Assembly: GCA_965644295.1 (NCBI GenBank)
Contig: CBFFRP010000111.1
Span: forward strand, 1-64,000
Direction: 5' to 3'
DNA from: Paraphysomonas bandaiensis
Lineage: Eukaryota > Chrysophyceae
DNA: 64,000 bases
Each line of letters begins with the position of its first letter. Position 1 is the stretch's first letter. Under the pieces are notes generated by a model. The model did no database searches, had not been told where the DNA came from, and worked only from the letters and a program-made list of their open reading frames with translations. A program made the position numbers and the translations under genes. This document shows, one piece after another, positions 11,258 to 22,893 of this stretch.

Positions 11258-12198
11258 TTTACATTTGTAGACAGATGTTGTAATCATCTGCATTGGATTA
11301 GGTTAGGGCAATAATATACTGTAAATCAATTTTAAAATCATTAATTCACGTTATATTCAACTTTGTCTCGTAGCCGTGTTCTCGGGGTTCCCAGTATAGT
11401 GGTGGAATACTCACTGAAAACACCAGCACAAGTAGCAAAAGCTACACCTGATGTATATAAGGTAGACCTCTAGAGTTATATCATTGTGTTTTGGTGGCAG
11501 GAGAACTTTTTCGCTCTGAATTGGATGTAGATGTGGAATTAGGAATTTCAATGCACATCAGTTGGTATATGATGTGTGTGACATGGCCGACTTTGAAAAC
11601 ACGGAACAATGATCAAATATCACTTAAATAAATCTATCATTACACATTATTTTACTTCTAAATGCGATACGGTTTTTATGTGGTTTAGAAAGTATCATTG
11701 CGTACTACATACAATGATTATTAATTTGTCGTAGTGGTGTATGGTGTATGAGTGTATGACATTAAGACAGTATTGTTCCAATTAGTTACAACAGTAACAG
11801 ATGAGAAATAGATGTGAACATAGCATATTTGTTGATACTGACTTCACTTATTTGAGCGTGTGTTAAGTATGTTCATAAAATTGTAGTTAATCTTTCGCCA
11901 ATTTCGGAAGCGATTGAATGCATTTGAGTTGCTCAAAATTGGTTTTTCGTTCATGACTATCATAGCATGCACATATAAATTATTAATTAAAAGAGTATCT
12001 TGCACAAAATAGCGCCGTAAATGATCTTAATAATTATTTAATTCAATTTTAAAGAGAAAAATAAACGACAAAGTGTAATAAAATAACAATTAAGCGGTAA
12101 AATTAACCATTATAGATGCTAAAATATTTCTAGTATAAATAACATACCAAAACCAAAATTATCGAGTAACATACAGACCCGTGCCTTTATTATATATA
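11258..12198. other. Convergent intergenic region
   Basis: AT-rich sequence between the TLC gene (+) and the unknown gene (-). No frame with protein-like character, no tandem repeat and no RNA gene were recognised. Confidence 0.6.
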
Positions 12199-12757
12199 TC
12201 ACAGGGATACTTCTTGCTCCCATGTGGACTCTTCTTCCTCCTCTGATGTCTTGTCCCCTGGACAAACAATTGCACCAGGTCCGTACGAAACAATACCCTG
12301 CCGGACACGACACAACCAGGTTTCAACATCCGCAACGAATTTCTCAAATCCATCAGTAAACAGCATTCGTAAAAGTGTTTCCTGAATGGCAGGATCATTG
12401 CAATCTGGAAAGGGGTAAGAGTCCTTCCTCTCTTCTCGAATATCAGAGAATTTCAACCCGTGTTCATTGTATGCACTCAACACACTGTGCATAGTTGACG
12501 GCTCTTGAAAGTGGACCGCGAGCTTAGAGTCACTTCCGGTAGAATATCGAATAATATCATCAGATACAACTTCCACGGCAGTAAGTTCTCGTCGAGGCAA
12601 GTCACATACAAGTGAATTGGTTTCATTTTCCCGTATAGATATATCACCTATTGAATGTTCAGTATATTGATGTGTAATGACTGAGATAATACATACCTTC
12701 ACGAGATAATATAATGTATGTATTGAGGGCACACTGCAGCCACTCTCCCTGTATCAT
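12199..12757 (-). CDS. Unknown small protein (169 aa)
   Basis: Two exons (12757-12697 and 12647-12199) with a 49-bp intron join in phase; the first exon gives M-I-Q-G-E-W-L-Q-C. The splice model replaces a longer unspliced frame that would translate the intron. The body has alternating strands (S-L-V-C-D-L-P-R-R-E-L, L-A-V-H-F-Q-E), then a helical stretch (P-A-I-Q-E-T-L-L-R-M-L-F). The C-terminus ends in an acidic run (E-E-E-E-E). No signal peptide or membrane segment is present. I do not recognise the family; the first ~75 residues could be a small beta domain such as a PH-like fold, which is a guess. Confidence 0.55.
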
Positions 12758-14526
12758 AACACTCTATTAAGGCTCATATAAGGTTCGTATCACTCATATA
12801 AGACTTATATGTGGTGAGCTGTAATACCTGATCATCGCACCTCAATAGCTTGCATTCGTGGAACCTAGACTCTTCCATGTCTACACAGACTCTGCTACCT
12901 TCCTAACTATGCACGAAGAATATATATAGCACTATATATACGTATATATGTATATGTATATGACTATATGAGCAGTGCGAGTCGTAGTATAGTGACTATG
13001 ACTACTCCACTATACATATGAGGGTCTATCGATACACCCTACCACACCTACACGCATAACACTACTTGAAATACATCTATATGACCATATGCCGTATGTT
13101 TCATATGGATATGCATATCTAGACATCATACTCTGAGATACTTCAAACTTCCACTTCATTCATTCCAACTCCAGCTGGTTTACCAACATACGTACCTACC
13201 TACTTGACATACATACATACGTACATATACATACCTACTGCTATGTACCTACCTACTACTTTGTACCTACCAACTGCTGTACTTACCTACCTCCATCCGT
13301 ATGTAGCATAGTACCCTTTCGTAGCTACGATATCTTGCTCATATCACAGCAAACATGGCTGCTGCTTCCATCAACTTCCAGTCATCCAGTGAATGTCATA
13401 ATACTCTCCATTTAAACTGAACTAACTCTACTTGTCATTTATCACATGATATTTCTTGATCGAATATGAACAGATCAGATCAGTTGTGTTGCATGTGTCT
13501 TCTACTGTGAGTATTACTAATTAATTGATTGTAATGTCTGTCTATTTATTGTATTATATAATCAATGATCGTTTGGTGTTTATTGATATAAAGCAGTTCT
13601 ATTTTGCATCTGTGCTCATGTATTCTGCTTCAAGATAGCACAGATTGGAAACTGAAGTGAAAGTTTTCAGCAGCTTGTATATAGTGAAGTTGCAAAACTT
13701 TTAAAGTACTGCTATTTCATAATCATGTCGTCTAGATTTGGTCAGTACTGTAGGCGACCATCAACATTTATGTAATGGACAAAACCAGGGTACCTAGCCC
13801 TGCCTCGGCTTGTCCATAAAGCGTGCCGAAATTCCTAACTTGTTCTATTGATGATGAGAAAACCTGGTGGGAAATTCAAGAGTAGTTTCCACAAGTCACA
13901 GTTTTCTATATTACACGGACGAATGAAAGTGAAGTTAAGAATAAATTCAAGGGAAATACAGAAACTAATGGGGTTATGTCTTATATTCACTTCCATTCGG
14001 CCGTACAATATAGAGAAAGTGTCATTTGTTAAAAGCCCTTGTGAATTTCTCTCCACACTTCCTTAACATCAAGCGATATGCCTATTCAGTAAGACAGCTA
14101 GAAACGGGGTATACATCTTTTTATACATCGAAAGCTATTGACATTAGTATTAATATCATTGGGTACCCTATGTACTTAGCACACGTAATAAGTTCTGTCA
14201 AGTGGACTGCAGTTTAAGTAGCTCCAATGATAATGATAGATATACAGTTCACTAGTATACACACTATGTCTCTGGTATTCAATTGACTCGAGGCAACTGT
14301 AACGAAACTATATAACCAAGCAGAAGCGGAACCACAATTTCAGGAGTCACAAGTACTATTTATTATTTAACATCATCAAAGGTGCTACAGCACAAAATCA
14401 TGAGAGCAACGAATTTGACATGGTTGATAACAATGACTAAAGCTGTACCATTCTACATATCATACAACACAGTTTATTTGAATATCACAATTACGTACAG
14501 TGTAGGTATCACTTCATATTTTGTAA
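12758..14526. other. Long gap with simple repeats and a fold-back element
   Basis: No gene is seen in 1.77 kb between two minus-strand genes. Around 13180-13290 there are degenerate TACC/TACA repeats. From 13848 to 14073 lies an imperfect fold-back element (listed separately). The right part is the 3' flank of the IQ-motif gene. Confidence 0.6.
13848..14073. repeat. Imperfect fold-back element, arms about 110 bp, almost no loop
   Basis: The left arm (from TTGATG at 13848) pairs with the right arm (ending CATCAAG at 14073) about a centre near 13960. The best-conserved parts are TCTATATT...CGGACGAATGAAAGTGAA near 13905-13935 and its reverse complement near 13985-14014. Because the arms mirror each other, both strands carry an open frame of about 72 codons with similar amino-acid sequence. 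The structure suggests an aged foldback/MITE element or an inverted duplication able to produce hairpin RNA. Confidence 0.65.
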
Positions 14527-15108
14527 TTACGATCTAGAGGAATGCTTTTGTTTTTTCTTCTGTGACAGTTCCCTTAACTTTCTTACTCTTACTCGAGCTC
14601 GCCAGCAGCGAACAAAACACTGAATTGTAATCGCAGACCCCGTCGCTGCTTTGATAACCATATCTTCCAGTATAAGTCTTCGCATCTCTGTTGCATCATC
14701 CCATGAAACGGTAGCTGATTTCCTTGAATTAACTCGAAGTTCGGACATTGCACGTTCGTCTGACAAAGAAGCACCAACAGACGACACTAATGCTTCAGCA
14801 CTGAGTGCAGTGACTTCTTTAGTTTTTTCAGGTAGGGATTTCGGTTTAATAAGCACTTTTCCTTTCTTTGGCTTGGTCTTAACAACTTGTCTCTTCTTTT
14901 TACCCATTGACTTGAAGTTGTCAAATGGATTATGGGTTCCCATCTCTCTAACTTCCTTACAACATGGACATGTAAATCCCAAGTTAACAGTTGTCATTAC
15001 CGCCCTTTCAGTTTTTCTCTCTCTCCATGTCTTTCCTTTCTTTCTAGGAATAACTTTCTCATGTTTTCCACTGGAAATTTCATGACAGATTGGACACAAA
15101 AACGTCAT
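14527..15108 (-). CDS. Putative zinc-binding, IQ-motif protein (193 aa)
   Basis: A single-exon frame. The N-terminus has C-P-I-C and, about 45 residues on, C-P-C-C, so four cysteines could bind one zinc. The middle is strongly basic (K-K-K-R and K-P-K-K-G-K). Near residues 160-175 lies I-Q-C-F-V-R-C-W-R-A-R, which fits the IQxxxRxxxxR calmodulin/EF-hand-binding consensus, followed by a basic tail. No family is recognised. A calmodulin-linked structural or flagellar role is possible but unsupported. It is divergent from the TIR-domain gene. Confidence 0.6.
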   Translation of the reverse strand: MTFLCPICHEISSGKHEKVIPRKKGKTWRERKTERAVMTTVNLGFTCPCCKEVREMGTHNPFDNFKSMGKKKRQVVKTKPKKGKVLIKPKSLPEKTKEVTALSAEALVSSVGASLSDERAMSELRVNSRKSATVSWDDATEMRRLILEDMVIKAATGSAITIQCFVRCWRARVRVRKLRELSQKKKQKHSSRS

Positions 15109-15631
15109 TATGACACACTACACAGGGACTAAAACGTATTTAATACAGATAGGATCAATCTAAAATTACAGGGAAGACCTGAACCTAATTGGCAGAATAG
15201 AGGGTTCCTTCGTCACACAGAATATCAGTTGTTTAATAACTATGATAATATCGTGTGAAATAATATGCGTAATAAGGGCTTTGTATGATATAAGAGTTCA
15301 GAGGACAGGCCGTGGCTATATATACATATACACATACACAGCAGCATAACTCAACGCTCTGCTTGTGGCGAAACGGCTTTGTTGTATTATGGCTTCGAAA
15401 TAAGGGATTTTTGGAATCGAAAACACAAGTTTGAAGAGAAAACCCAGATTTCTGGAAACTAAAAAAACGAGAGTGAAGATGGACTGGAATTCCTCCTGCT
15501 GCTGTATATGCATGTGATTGGATGTACTGGTATACTATACAATATGCGTATATATATATATGTATGTATCTCCAGGTATACGGTGTACATATATATATGT
15601 ACACAGATAGTCCTCATAGATACTGATCGGC
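15109..15631. promoter_or_regulatory. Divergent spacer upstream of the ARM-TIR-SAM gene
   Basis: A 523-bp spacer between outward-facing start codons. It has TATATATATATG-type runs at 15550-15600, close to the + strand start at 15632. Promoter role is inferred. Confidence 0.35.
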
Positions 15632-18163
15632 ATGGGTGGTTCCATGGTAACACCTACATCTGATGGCCCTACCTCCATCTTACAGCGTTGTAGGGAAATC
15701 TTCACCTCCCTAGAATATCTATCCCGCTTGGAGCCAGATATCCGTAAGCTACGACGTTTGCAGTTCATAGATGAGAATAAAGGAGCCTTCCTCGTGAATG
15801 TTCTACAATCACATGAGAGCTCTTTGGCGGAAAGAATAGCTGCAGCTGCTGCAATATCTGCGATGGGCTTTGGAGTAACAGATGAGAAGCGTCTCAACCG
15901 CTTATATAACCAGCAATGTGTTGTAGCCCTAAATCATAACTTCTCCTCCACAAACTCTATGGAGCTAAGGACATGGTGTATCATAGCAATATGTGATCTC
16001 AATGCCAATGCATCATATGGCCTTCAGCATACATGGGATTGCGGAGCGGTGCATAATGCGTTTACATGGTTGGCAATGTATGTGTCCACAAAAGACCTTG
16101 CGATCAAAGAACATGTCATAAAAAAGCTTCCTATAAAGAACTTTACAGAAACCCCCTGCTATGAAATACCTCTTGTTAATGTTGCCTCAGAAGACTTGAC
16201 GGCTCCCACACAGCATGCCGTATCTTCAGAAATATTACAAGAGAGCAACCTCCATCCAGAGACGCAGCTTATGGCGAAGTCCATGTCTCCCGGGCCGCAT
16301 CGCATCGCTATGTACATCCTAGGTCTCTTCGTAATGTTCTCTAGGAATCAGGACTTCATGCCGTTGCTGCATAGCATCAGTTTAGAGTCATGTGATGCGT
16401 ACAAATCCTATCGTGTATGGCTGATGAAGCATTATGGTGACTGCACTGCAGATGCTGTCATTACAAACAATATTACTAGTGAGCCTGCGCATAGATCTGA
16501 GGATGATGTGGTGGGTGGGGACTGGTATCGCCCTAGGCTCCTGAAGCACATATTATTTACTCCTTCGTGCTGTCCTACAGATATTGTGTTACATGTGGTG
16601 GAGAGTAACGATGAAATGTATGCGCATATTGCAGCATCGGTCACAGCCTATATGATCGGAGCAGATGAGACGGGTCACATATCTGCCGATGCTGCAGATG
16701 GCATCACTGTAATGGACATGGAGAAGGGCGCTACGGACCAACCTTGTGAAGTGCGTAGGGCTAGACAAACTGTCCATGCTGGGATCCCTAGTGCGGTTAT
16801 ACAAATGCTTTTGGATGCTGCATGTGCGGGCGTAAATAATGAATTGTACAAAGGTTTCTCGGCGTATCTGAAAGTGTGGACATACATGCAGCCCCTTTCT
16901 GTCATAGCCATAGCGGATGTGAACAAGAGTCGTATCTGTAGTCTAGGAGGCATTGCAGTTGCGGTGAAAGCGCTATCTCATCCAGACGATAAGACCAAGC
17001 AAGTCACAACACAGCTACTTTGGTTGTTGGCTTTTCATGATAGAGCAAAGGAGCTGATCATGGCAGATGGTAGGGCGCTTCCACTACTGAGAGAGATCGC
17101 CCATTCCTCAGAGGTTAGTTCTGCTACACGCACTAATGCTCTGGGAACTCTATGGCAATTGAATGCGGCCAAGCAAGCTCATGGGATAACGGAAGATGTA
17201 AACACGAAAATATATGGAGATGATGAAGAGAAGGATGGTGTACAGCATATAATGTTGAGCTATCAATGGGATGACCAAGCACTAGTGGTGATGGTGAGGA
17301 AGTATCTCGAAGAGAGTGGTTATAAAGTATGGATGGATGTGGAGAAGATGGAGGGAAGCGTGCTGGAGTGCATGGCAGATGCAGTTGAAGGAGCGCAGTG
17401 GATCATCATGTTTGTCAGCTCACGCTACAGAGCGAGTGCTTGTTGCAGATCCGAAGCAGAATATGCGTACAAGTTACGCAAACCTATAATTCCTGTGATG
17501 ACACAAGAAAACTATAGCCCCGAGGGTTGGTTGGGGATTCTATTAGGAACGAAATTATATTATAGCTTACACGGCGTCGCGCAATGCACTAAGACTATTT
17601 ACACAAATTGTAAGCTGCCTGAGTCTGTCTATGATCTGAAGGCTTATAGTCATCACGAGGAAGTCACACAGTTTGAGATGAAAATGGGATCAATAATCAA
17701 ACAAATTTCAGGCCCCGCTGTTGCTGGTAAGAAGAATATAACACAACATAATGGAAATGGTGTGGAGCAAGTAGCAGCTATTTCACACAATGGCAGAAAA
17801 GAACCACACACGGACAGTTCAAACCATACAGGACAAAAAAGCAATTCAACTCATAATCATAATGGTGATAATAGTGTAATTTTCGACTTTCAGGACGAAG
17901 AATATATGAATAATCTGTCTAAGTTAAGTACTGCGGAGATACAAGAGTGGGTACTAAATGTTACAAAAAATATTGCTACCTCGAAAGAATTTATGAAACA
18001 AGATATTGACGGGAATGCTTTACTGGAGTTAAGGAGCATTTTGTTGAGCGATGAGAATCTGTTCCATTCCATGTTGAAAGATGACTTACACATAAAATCT
18101 TTAGGAACTAGATTGAGTATATCACGAGCTCTTAGACATCTTAGTGGCATTCTACAAAAGTAG
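15632..18163 (+). CDS. ARM-repeat / TIR / SAM protein, SARM1-like NADase candidate
   Basis: A single 843-aa exon. The N-terminal ~500 residues are helical and armadillo-like, with a readable ARM unit in the last part (G-G-I-A-V-A-V-K-A-L-S-H-P-D-D, then L-L-W-L-L-A-F-H). Residues ~532-660 are a TIR domain: I-M-L-S-Y-Q-W-D, a G-Y-K-V-W-M-D-V-E-K-M segment, and C-R-S-E-A-E-Y-A. The glutamate at about 608 aligns with the catalytic Glu of NAD-cleaving TIRs such as SARM1, so NADase activity is plausible. A polar His/Asn-rich linker leads to a C-terminal SAM-like domain (~750-840; D-I-D-G-N-A-L-L-E-L and L-G-T-R-L-S-I). SARM1 itself is ARM-SAM-SAM-TIR, so the order differs here. In SARM1 the ARM region inhibits the TIR until NAD falls; whether that holds here is unknown. 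Confidence 0.85.
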   Translation: MGGSMVTPTSDGPTSILQRCREIFTSLEYLSRLEPDIRKLRRLQFIDENKGAFLVNVLQSHESSLAERIAAAAAISAMGFGVTDEKRLNRLYNQQCVVALNHNFSSTNSMELRTWCIIAICDLNANASYGLQHTWDCGAVHNAFTWLAMYVSTKDLAIKEHVIKKLPIKNFTETPCYEIPLVNVASEDLTAPTQHAVSSEILQESNLHPETQLMAKSMSPGPHRIAMYILGLFVMFSRNQDFMPLLHSISLESCDAYKSYRVWLMKHYGDCTADAVITNNITSEPAHRSEDDVVGGDWYRPRLLKHILFTPSCCPTDIVLHVVESNDEMYAHIAASVTAYMIGADETGHISADAADGITVMDMEKGATDQPCEVRRARQTVHAGIPSAVIQMLLDAACAGVNNELYKGFSAYLKVWTYMQPLSVIAIADVNKSRICSLGGIAVAVKALSHPDDKTKQVTTQLLWLLAFHDRAKELIMADGRALPLLREIAHSSEVSSATRTNALGTLWQLNAAKQAHGITEDVNTKIYGDDEEKDGVQHIMLSYQWDDQALVVMVRKYLEESGYKVWMDVEKMEGSVLECMADAVEGAQWIIMFVSSRYRASACCRSEAEYAYKLRKPIIPVMTQENYSPEGWLGILLGTKLYYSLHGVAQCTKTIYTNCKLPESVYDLKAYSHHEEVTQFEMKMGSIIKQISGPAVAGKKNITQHNGNGVEQVAAISHNGRKEPHTDSSNHTGQKSNSTHNHNGDNSVIFDFQDEEYMNNLSKLSTAEIQEWVLNVTKNIATSKEFMKQDIDGNALLELRSILLSDENLFHSMLKDDLHIKSLGTRLSISRALRHLSGILQK

Positions 18164-18410
18164 TGTCGATTGAAATATGTATTAATATTTTAGAATCTAT
18201 TTACATAAAGCTAGTTTATAATGATCATTTTAAATGTTATCCGTAAGCAAGAGAAAGCAGAGAAGCGAATAATGCTTAATTATAAGCTGATCAACAAAAT
18301 ATACATGCAACATCGGACTAACGAAATGACTCCAAGGGCAAAAATTAGTCCTCGGTGTACTACTCTGTATCTAACACCTACGTCGTACTGTACAGTATAC
18401 TCTATAGTAT

Positions 18411-18513
18411 TAATGACAAATGTCCCGGCAATTATAATGGCATTACCATTTTAATGGCGCATTAATGTCCATTATTGCCATTACCATTAACGGTTACCAG
18501 GCCCTGCTCTATA
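18411..18513 (+). repeat. Fragment of a short inverted-terminal-repeat family
   Basis: It shares the internal TGTCC(C/T)GGCAATTAT(A/T)ATGGC segment and the terminal CATTAACGGTTACCAGGCCCTG with the fuller copy at 40149-40285. The left terminus is missing. Confidence 0.6.
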
Positions 18514-18837
18514 CGGTACTGTATATCGTGTATGACACATTATCCAAGGCATGACTGTAAACTCTGTACTGTATACTCCTGTACAGTGTACTGCAGTACA
18601 GTGTACTACCGTACGCAGGATATCACAACAATCCAAGTGCCTCCCTATATCCTAGCGTTCGCAAACATTACGAACCATCAAACTTTTAGTGACTTCTGCA
18701 CACTTGCATAACATTATAAGGGACATAAGGGACGGTTGCACCATGGTGCTCGCAGCGATGCACAAGCAGTCCCAAGACGGTTGCCCGCCACTAGTAGTAC
18801 ATAGCAAGTCCAGTTTAGACAGTCTATAGATGTAATA

Positions 18838-19045
18838 CTAGTTTCTGCAATCAACCGTTCTCATGTAATAATCAGACTTTCTTATATTGCATAACATTAT
18901 TCTTTAATTACCATCAGAACATTATTTTATACCATCGCATGATATTGATGAGTACTTGTCACATATTTTGGATAAACTAGTTTCTATACATCACCGTTCT
19001 CATGTAATAATCAGACATTCTTATACATATTTTGGATATAAATAT
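18838..19045. repeat. Two diverged direct repeats, spacing about 136 bp
   Basis: CTAGTTTCT...CCGTTCTCATGTAATAATCAGAC is present at about 18838-18880 and again at about 18975-19015; ACATATTTTGGATA also occurs at 18961 and 19025. This is an old tandem duplication. Confidence 0.6.
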
Positions 19046-19874
19046 TTGACTTTTTATTTTAGGTAATAAAGACTTAAACACCAGAAAGTAATTTACACAG
19101 CGATTGAATTTTAAATTATGACCAATCTCACTTATTATTCGTTGGCATTCGCCATTGAATTTAAGTTATCTTAGATCTCAGTTATCAACTACCAATCATT
19201 GTCATACGATCTTATTACACTAATAATTATCATCATCTCAATAATTCGCGTAATACTGTTTTTCACTGTATTATTCAAGTAACAGTCGTAATTTAAATAG
19301 CCTAGAACTAAGCTTTAATTGCTCTCAAACAGCAAACCTCAACATTAGATATTGAAGATTGAGGTAGTCATACTGCTGGTTGCCGGAACAACTCAAACAC
19401 GTTGATAATCTAATGTTATCCGGTTCTCTATTACAATCCAAATTTTCTTTCGAAATCGCTTATTAATCCGTCAACTCTGATATAGCGTCTAACATTTCTG
19501 ATATAGGAATATATGAGTGAGCGTAGAACATCAATTGACAAGTCAAAGAACTAATTACTACATGGCTAAATCATTGAAACGGAAGGATCATAATCGAAAA
19601 ACACTAGGTTACGAAATAAAAAACTCACATGAGAGTATTCGTGTGATGCTATCTCGCATCGGAATCATTTCCCAGAACGGATTGTTTGCTTTCTCCGACC
19701 ATGGTAGTAATATCTAATATAAAGTGTTTAACAGTTTAGTTTCGTTGATTACACCATGAACCTCGTATATAGATATTTGTTATTTTACAACTTCGAAGTT
19801 ACAGTTCAAAATAGTACAAAAATTATACATGAGTTGGTCTGTGTTAGCAAATACTTACACAGAGAGCTATTTAC

Positions 19875-22800
19875 TCACTCAACAACTATGTATCCATACA
19901 ATGACGCACATCTATAAAAATTCTCCAAAGAAACGCCATGAAAGTAATTTAAAATCGCTAGCAGGCCAATAGAATCTATCAGACGCAACATAGGCGCAGT
20001 AAAATGATCACCATACTGTTCACACTCTGAAATACTCTGCTGCATTTCCGCCAGAGCTGCTATCACCAAGGGTGAATGCCCATGTTTATTCTCTACTGCG
20101 GCACCAATATCGGCTCCAATGTTGTACTCCCTGACAACGTTTTTAGACGTCATTATGATATGATAGGGCTGAATATGTTCATATCCTTTCACGCGCAAAG
20201 CGCTATAGGCCTCCCATGTGGACTGATAAGTTCGCTCAAAGTTTCTTTGCATGGAATACTTATCAAAAGTGTGCCCCAGAAGGGCTCGGCGCGTAACAAG
20301 ACGCCTGACTTGAAACAACAGCTCAGGGAAGTTACATAACCTGAGTGAATATGAGATTGATTACAGATGCTACATTTGTAATGAGGGTACCTAACAATGA
20401 GGTCCTCGAACTCGCGCAGTGAAATCGTTGAGAGAAAGTCAACACCTTCCCCCATTGCATGTAATAAAGACGACGCTACCCGGGACGCCATTCTACCAGA
20501 CCCCCACCCTATGATAAAATGGTAAACAAGCCGCGTGATAATAAGACATATACTGCAAACAACCCATACAGTCTACAAATTACAGCACAAATTACGCTTA
20601 CCGTCAACAGTTATCAATGGTACTCCCTGCCAAAGAATATCTGTTGCAGTTGTATGTGACGTGTATATAAAGTTGTCAACGGCCAAGTCACAAGCAGAGA
20701 TGCGGTAAAGATGACGCTCCCAGTTCATCTACACCACATTCACAAGTTATATATACACATTCAGCTCGAGCACAATCATTTTCAAGAGCAGATGTATGGT
20801 CATATGACAACTTCTACTAAGAAGCAGGTGTCATCAGCAAAAAACGCGACTTACACGTGACAAAAATTTTATTCTACTGCTCCTTATTCCAGCAGCACTA
20901 GCTTCTAAGTAAATATTCTGCTGAATGTGCTTATTGAAATGAAGTAAAAGTAGTACAGAGTGCGGCACTCTTAGAAGAACACTCATCCACACTAGTCAAA
21001 CACACAGTTAGTAACCTGCATGTCAATAGAATAATACACGAACCCCGGAACGAGACCGGCTCAAATTTCTTGTGCATGTTGAACGCGCAGAGCAGAAGAT
21101 GGCTCTCACGAACTACAACTGGGTTCATAGATCCTCCTTCCGTTTCAGCCAGTCGTTGCCGACACTGCGAAGAGAGCGGGCATGGCAGGACATGGAGAGG
21201 CATATCGTTTACCTGATACGAATTGGGTGCATATATTAGCTTCTCTGTGAATGCAGATGAAGCTTCAGGCGGCACACATACTGTGTCAACTAAAGCGTAT
21301 GCGTATCCCTTGCACCCAGAAGAGCTAGGATAACCAAGATAGTTTATCACAATAGTGGCTGGCTTCTTAGCAGATATACCCACTCTGCCCTTCCCGGCAT
21401 GAAGAGTCACATCAATCAAAACATCCACATTGTTTGCTGCAATTACAGACGCGGCAGCATCGTCGCTCTCCAGCCGGGATAGATCAACAAACTGGGCCGA
21501 TAACGTCCGGAAGGTTCTGTATTCTACACCTCCATCATCAGGACAATAGGGAAAAGATATGGCTTCCACACGTGACAAGTTGTGATGTGTAACGAGCCGT
21601 CTCAGCAAACGCCCTCCAGGATGATCCATCAGATCGTAGCTCACGTATCCAACACGCAACACTCGGGTCAATTTCACTCGACTTAAGCTTTCAGATTCAC
21701 GAGTAAAATTCTGATGAGTCAAAGAATCATGTACTCTACAATTAATCACTTCCAGCTCCCTCACACCCTGCATTGGCGCATTTATTCCCACTAACCGCAT
21801 AGAATTCACAACAGGCTCAGAATCATGTATTGGGTTCGGATAAAAATGGAAAAAACGAAGGATAATGCTCTCTAATACTTCAATCTCCTTCCACTCGGCT
21901 ATATCTCTCTTGATATTCTGCAGACCACCCAGTACCCACAGGGCATACATACTTACAGCGCTGATATTGATTCGAGAATATGCTAGTTGGTACGTTACCC
22001 ACGCTTGATGTAGGTCGTTGAGAGCGATATAGTTCTTCCCAGCATTGCCCAGCAACACCATTGCTTCGTCGTCGTTCTGATCACCCAAATAACTCACAGC
22101 TATCTCATACCACATTTTCGCACCAGAATAATTACCTCGCCGAAACTGATCATTGGCTCGTAACAGATACGCTTTCACATTAGTGGGCTGCAGTGCAATT
22201 GCCATATCATAACTCTCTGAAGCAAACTCCGTATCGTTCATACTCTCATGCATAGTGGCGATATCCAGTAGAGTGATATAATCTTCCTGAGTTCCACTTA
22301 ACGCATGATGCAGTATTCGAATAGCCTCATTATATCCCTCTCTTCGATGAGTGTTTAATCTCATATGTATATCTGCTATAGCACGTAAACATATGGCTCT
22401 ATCATCTATACGAGACGACCATAACGCACACTCCTTATAATGCTCATAAGCACTCTGTAGACGATTCATTGACATGTATGTGAAACCAAGATTCATATGA
22501 GTTGGTGAGAGATCAAACTTGTGTTCTAGAGCAATCTGTACATCAATTATATGCATATTAAGCCAATATATATGTATATATCCTCATATCTATGTATCTG
22601 TGTGTGTGTTCATACATAAGATCATTATACGGCTCTTGGAATACAGTCATATATAAGTATGATAATCTATATGCATATTACTGTAGTAGTTAATGCATGA
22701 AATTACGTAATAATAGTATTGGTGTATGTACCTTATAGAAGTGAATGGCTTCTTCAGTAGTAGATGCATATACCCCTTTATTGTGTGCCTCATACGAAGC

Positions 22801-22893
22801 CTGGAGATCTTCTTCCAGTAATACAGCATGAAGCTGTACTGTGGTTAATAGAATGAACCAAACAAGTGATTCGTAAGCACCGTGGTGCAACAT
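19875..22893 (-). CDS. O-GlcNAc transferase-like glycosyltransferase (GT41) with TPRs and predicted signal peptide
   Basis: Six exons (22893-22732, 22535-21044, 20991-20855, 20728-20602, 20508-20391, 20340-19875) join in phase to 833 aa. The N-terminus (M-L-H-H-G..., then a hydrophobic core L-V-W-F-I-L-L-T-T-V) reads as a signal peptide, unusual because classical OGT/SPINDLY enzymes are nucleocytoplasmic. Several TPRs follow (e.g. H-M-N-L-G-F-T-Y-M-S-M, A-Y-E-H-Y-K). The catalytic half has V-G-Y-V-S-Y-D, D-V-L-I-D-V, L-G-Y-P-S-S-S-G, the A-F-N-M-H-K-K-F-E-P motif before V-W-M, and late Y-T-S-H-T-T-A-T-D-I-L-W with M-A-S-R-V-A. These are GT41 landmarks for nucleotide-sugar binding. The classical catalytic His of OGT (H-P-x-G-R) corresponds to D-H-P-G-G-R. 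The donor sugar (GlcNAc or fucose) cannot be decided from sequence. Confidence 0.85.

Larger units (their letters stand above)
18164..19874. other. Convergent gap with dispersed-repeat fragments
   Basis: No gene is seen. The gap holds a right-half copy of a short repeat family (18411-18513), a segment similar to 40524-40560 (at 18734-18775), a duplicated ~50-bp segment (18838 and 18974), and a segment similar to 39876-39949 (at 19266-19346). A 66-codon frame at 19517-19717 has no supporting features. Confidence 0.6.

Noticed and set aside
13835-14066. Two small opposite-strand proteins of about 72 aa with similar sequence
   Set aside because: The similarity follows from the inverted repeat itself; neither has a promoter, start context or domain to support coding.
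15632-18163. TIR gene as bacterial contamination or recent bacterial transfer, because it lacks introns
   Set aside because: Base composition matches its neighbours, the TIR is of the eukaryote-style type with ARM and SAM domains, and other genes nearby are also single-exon.
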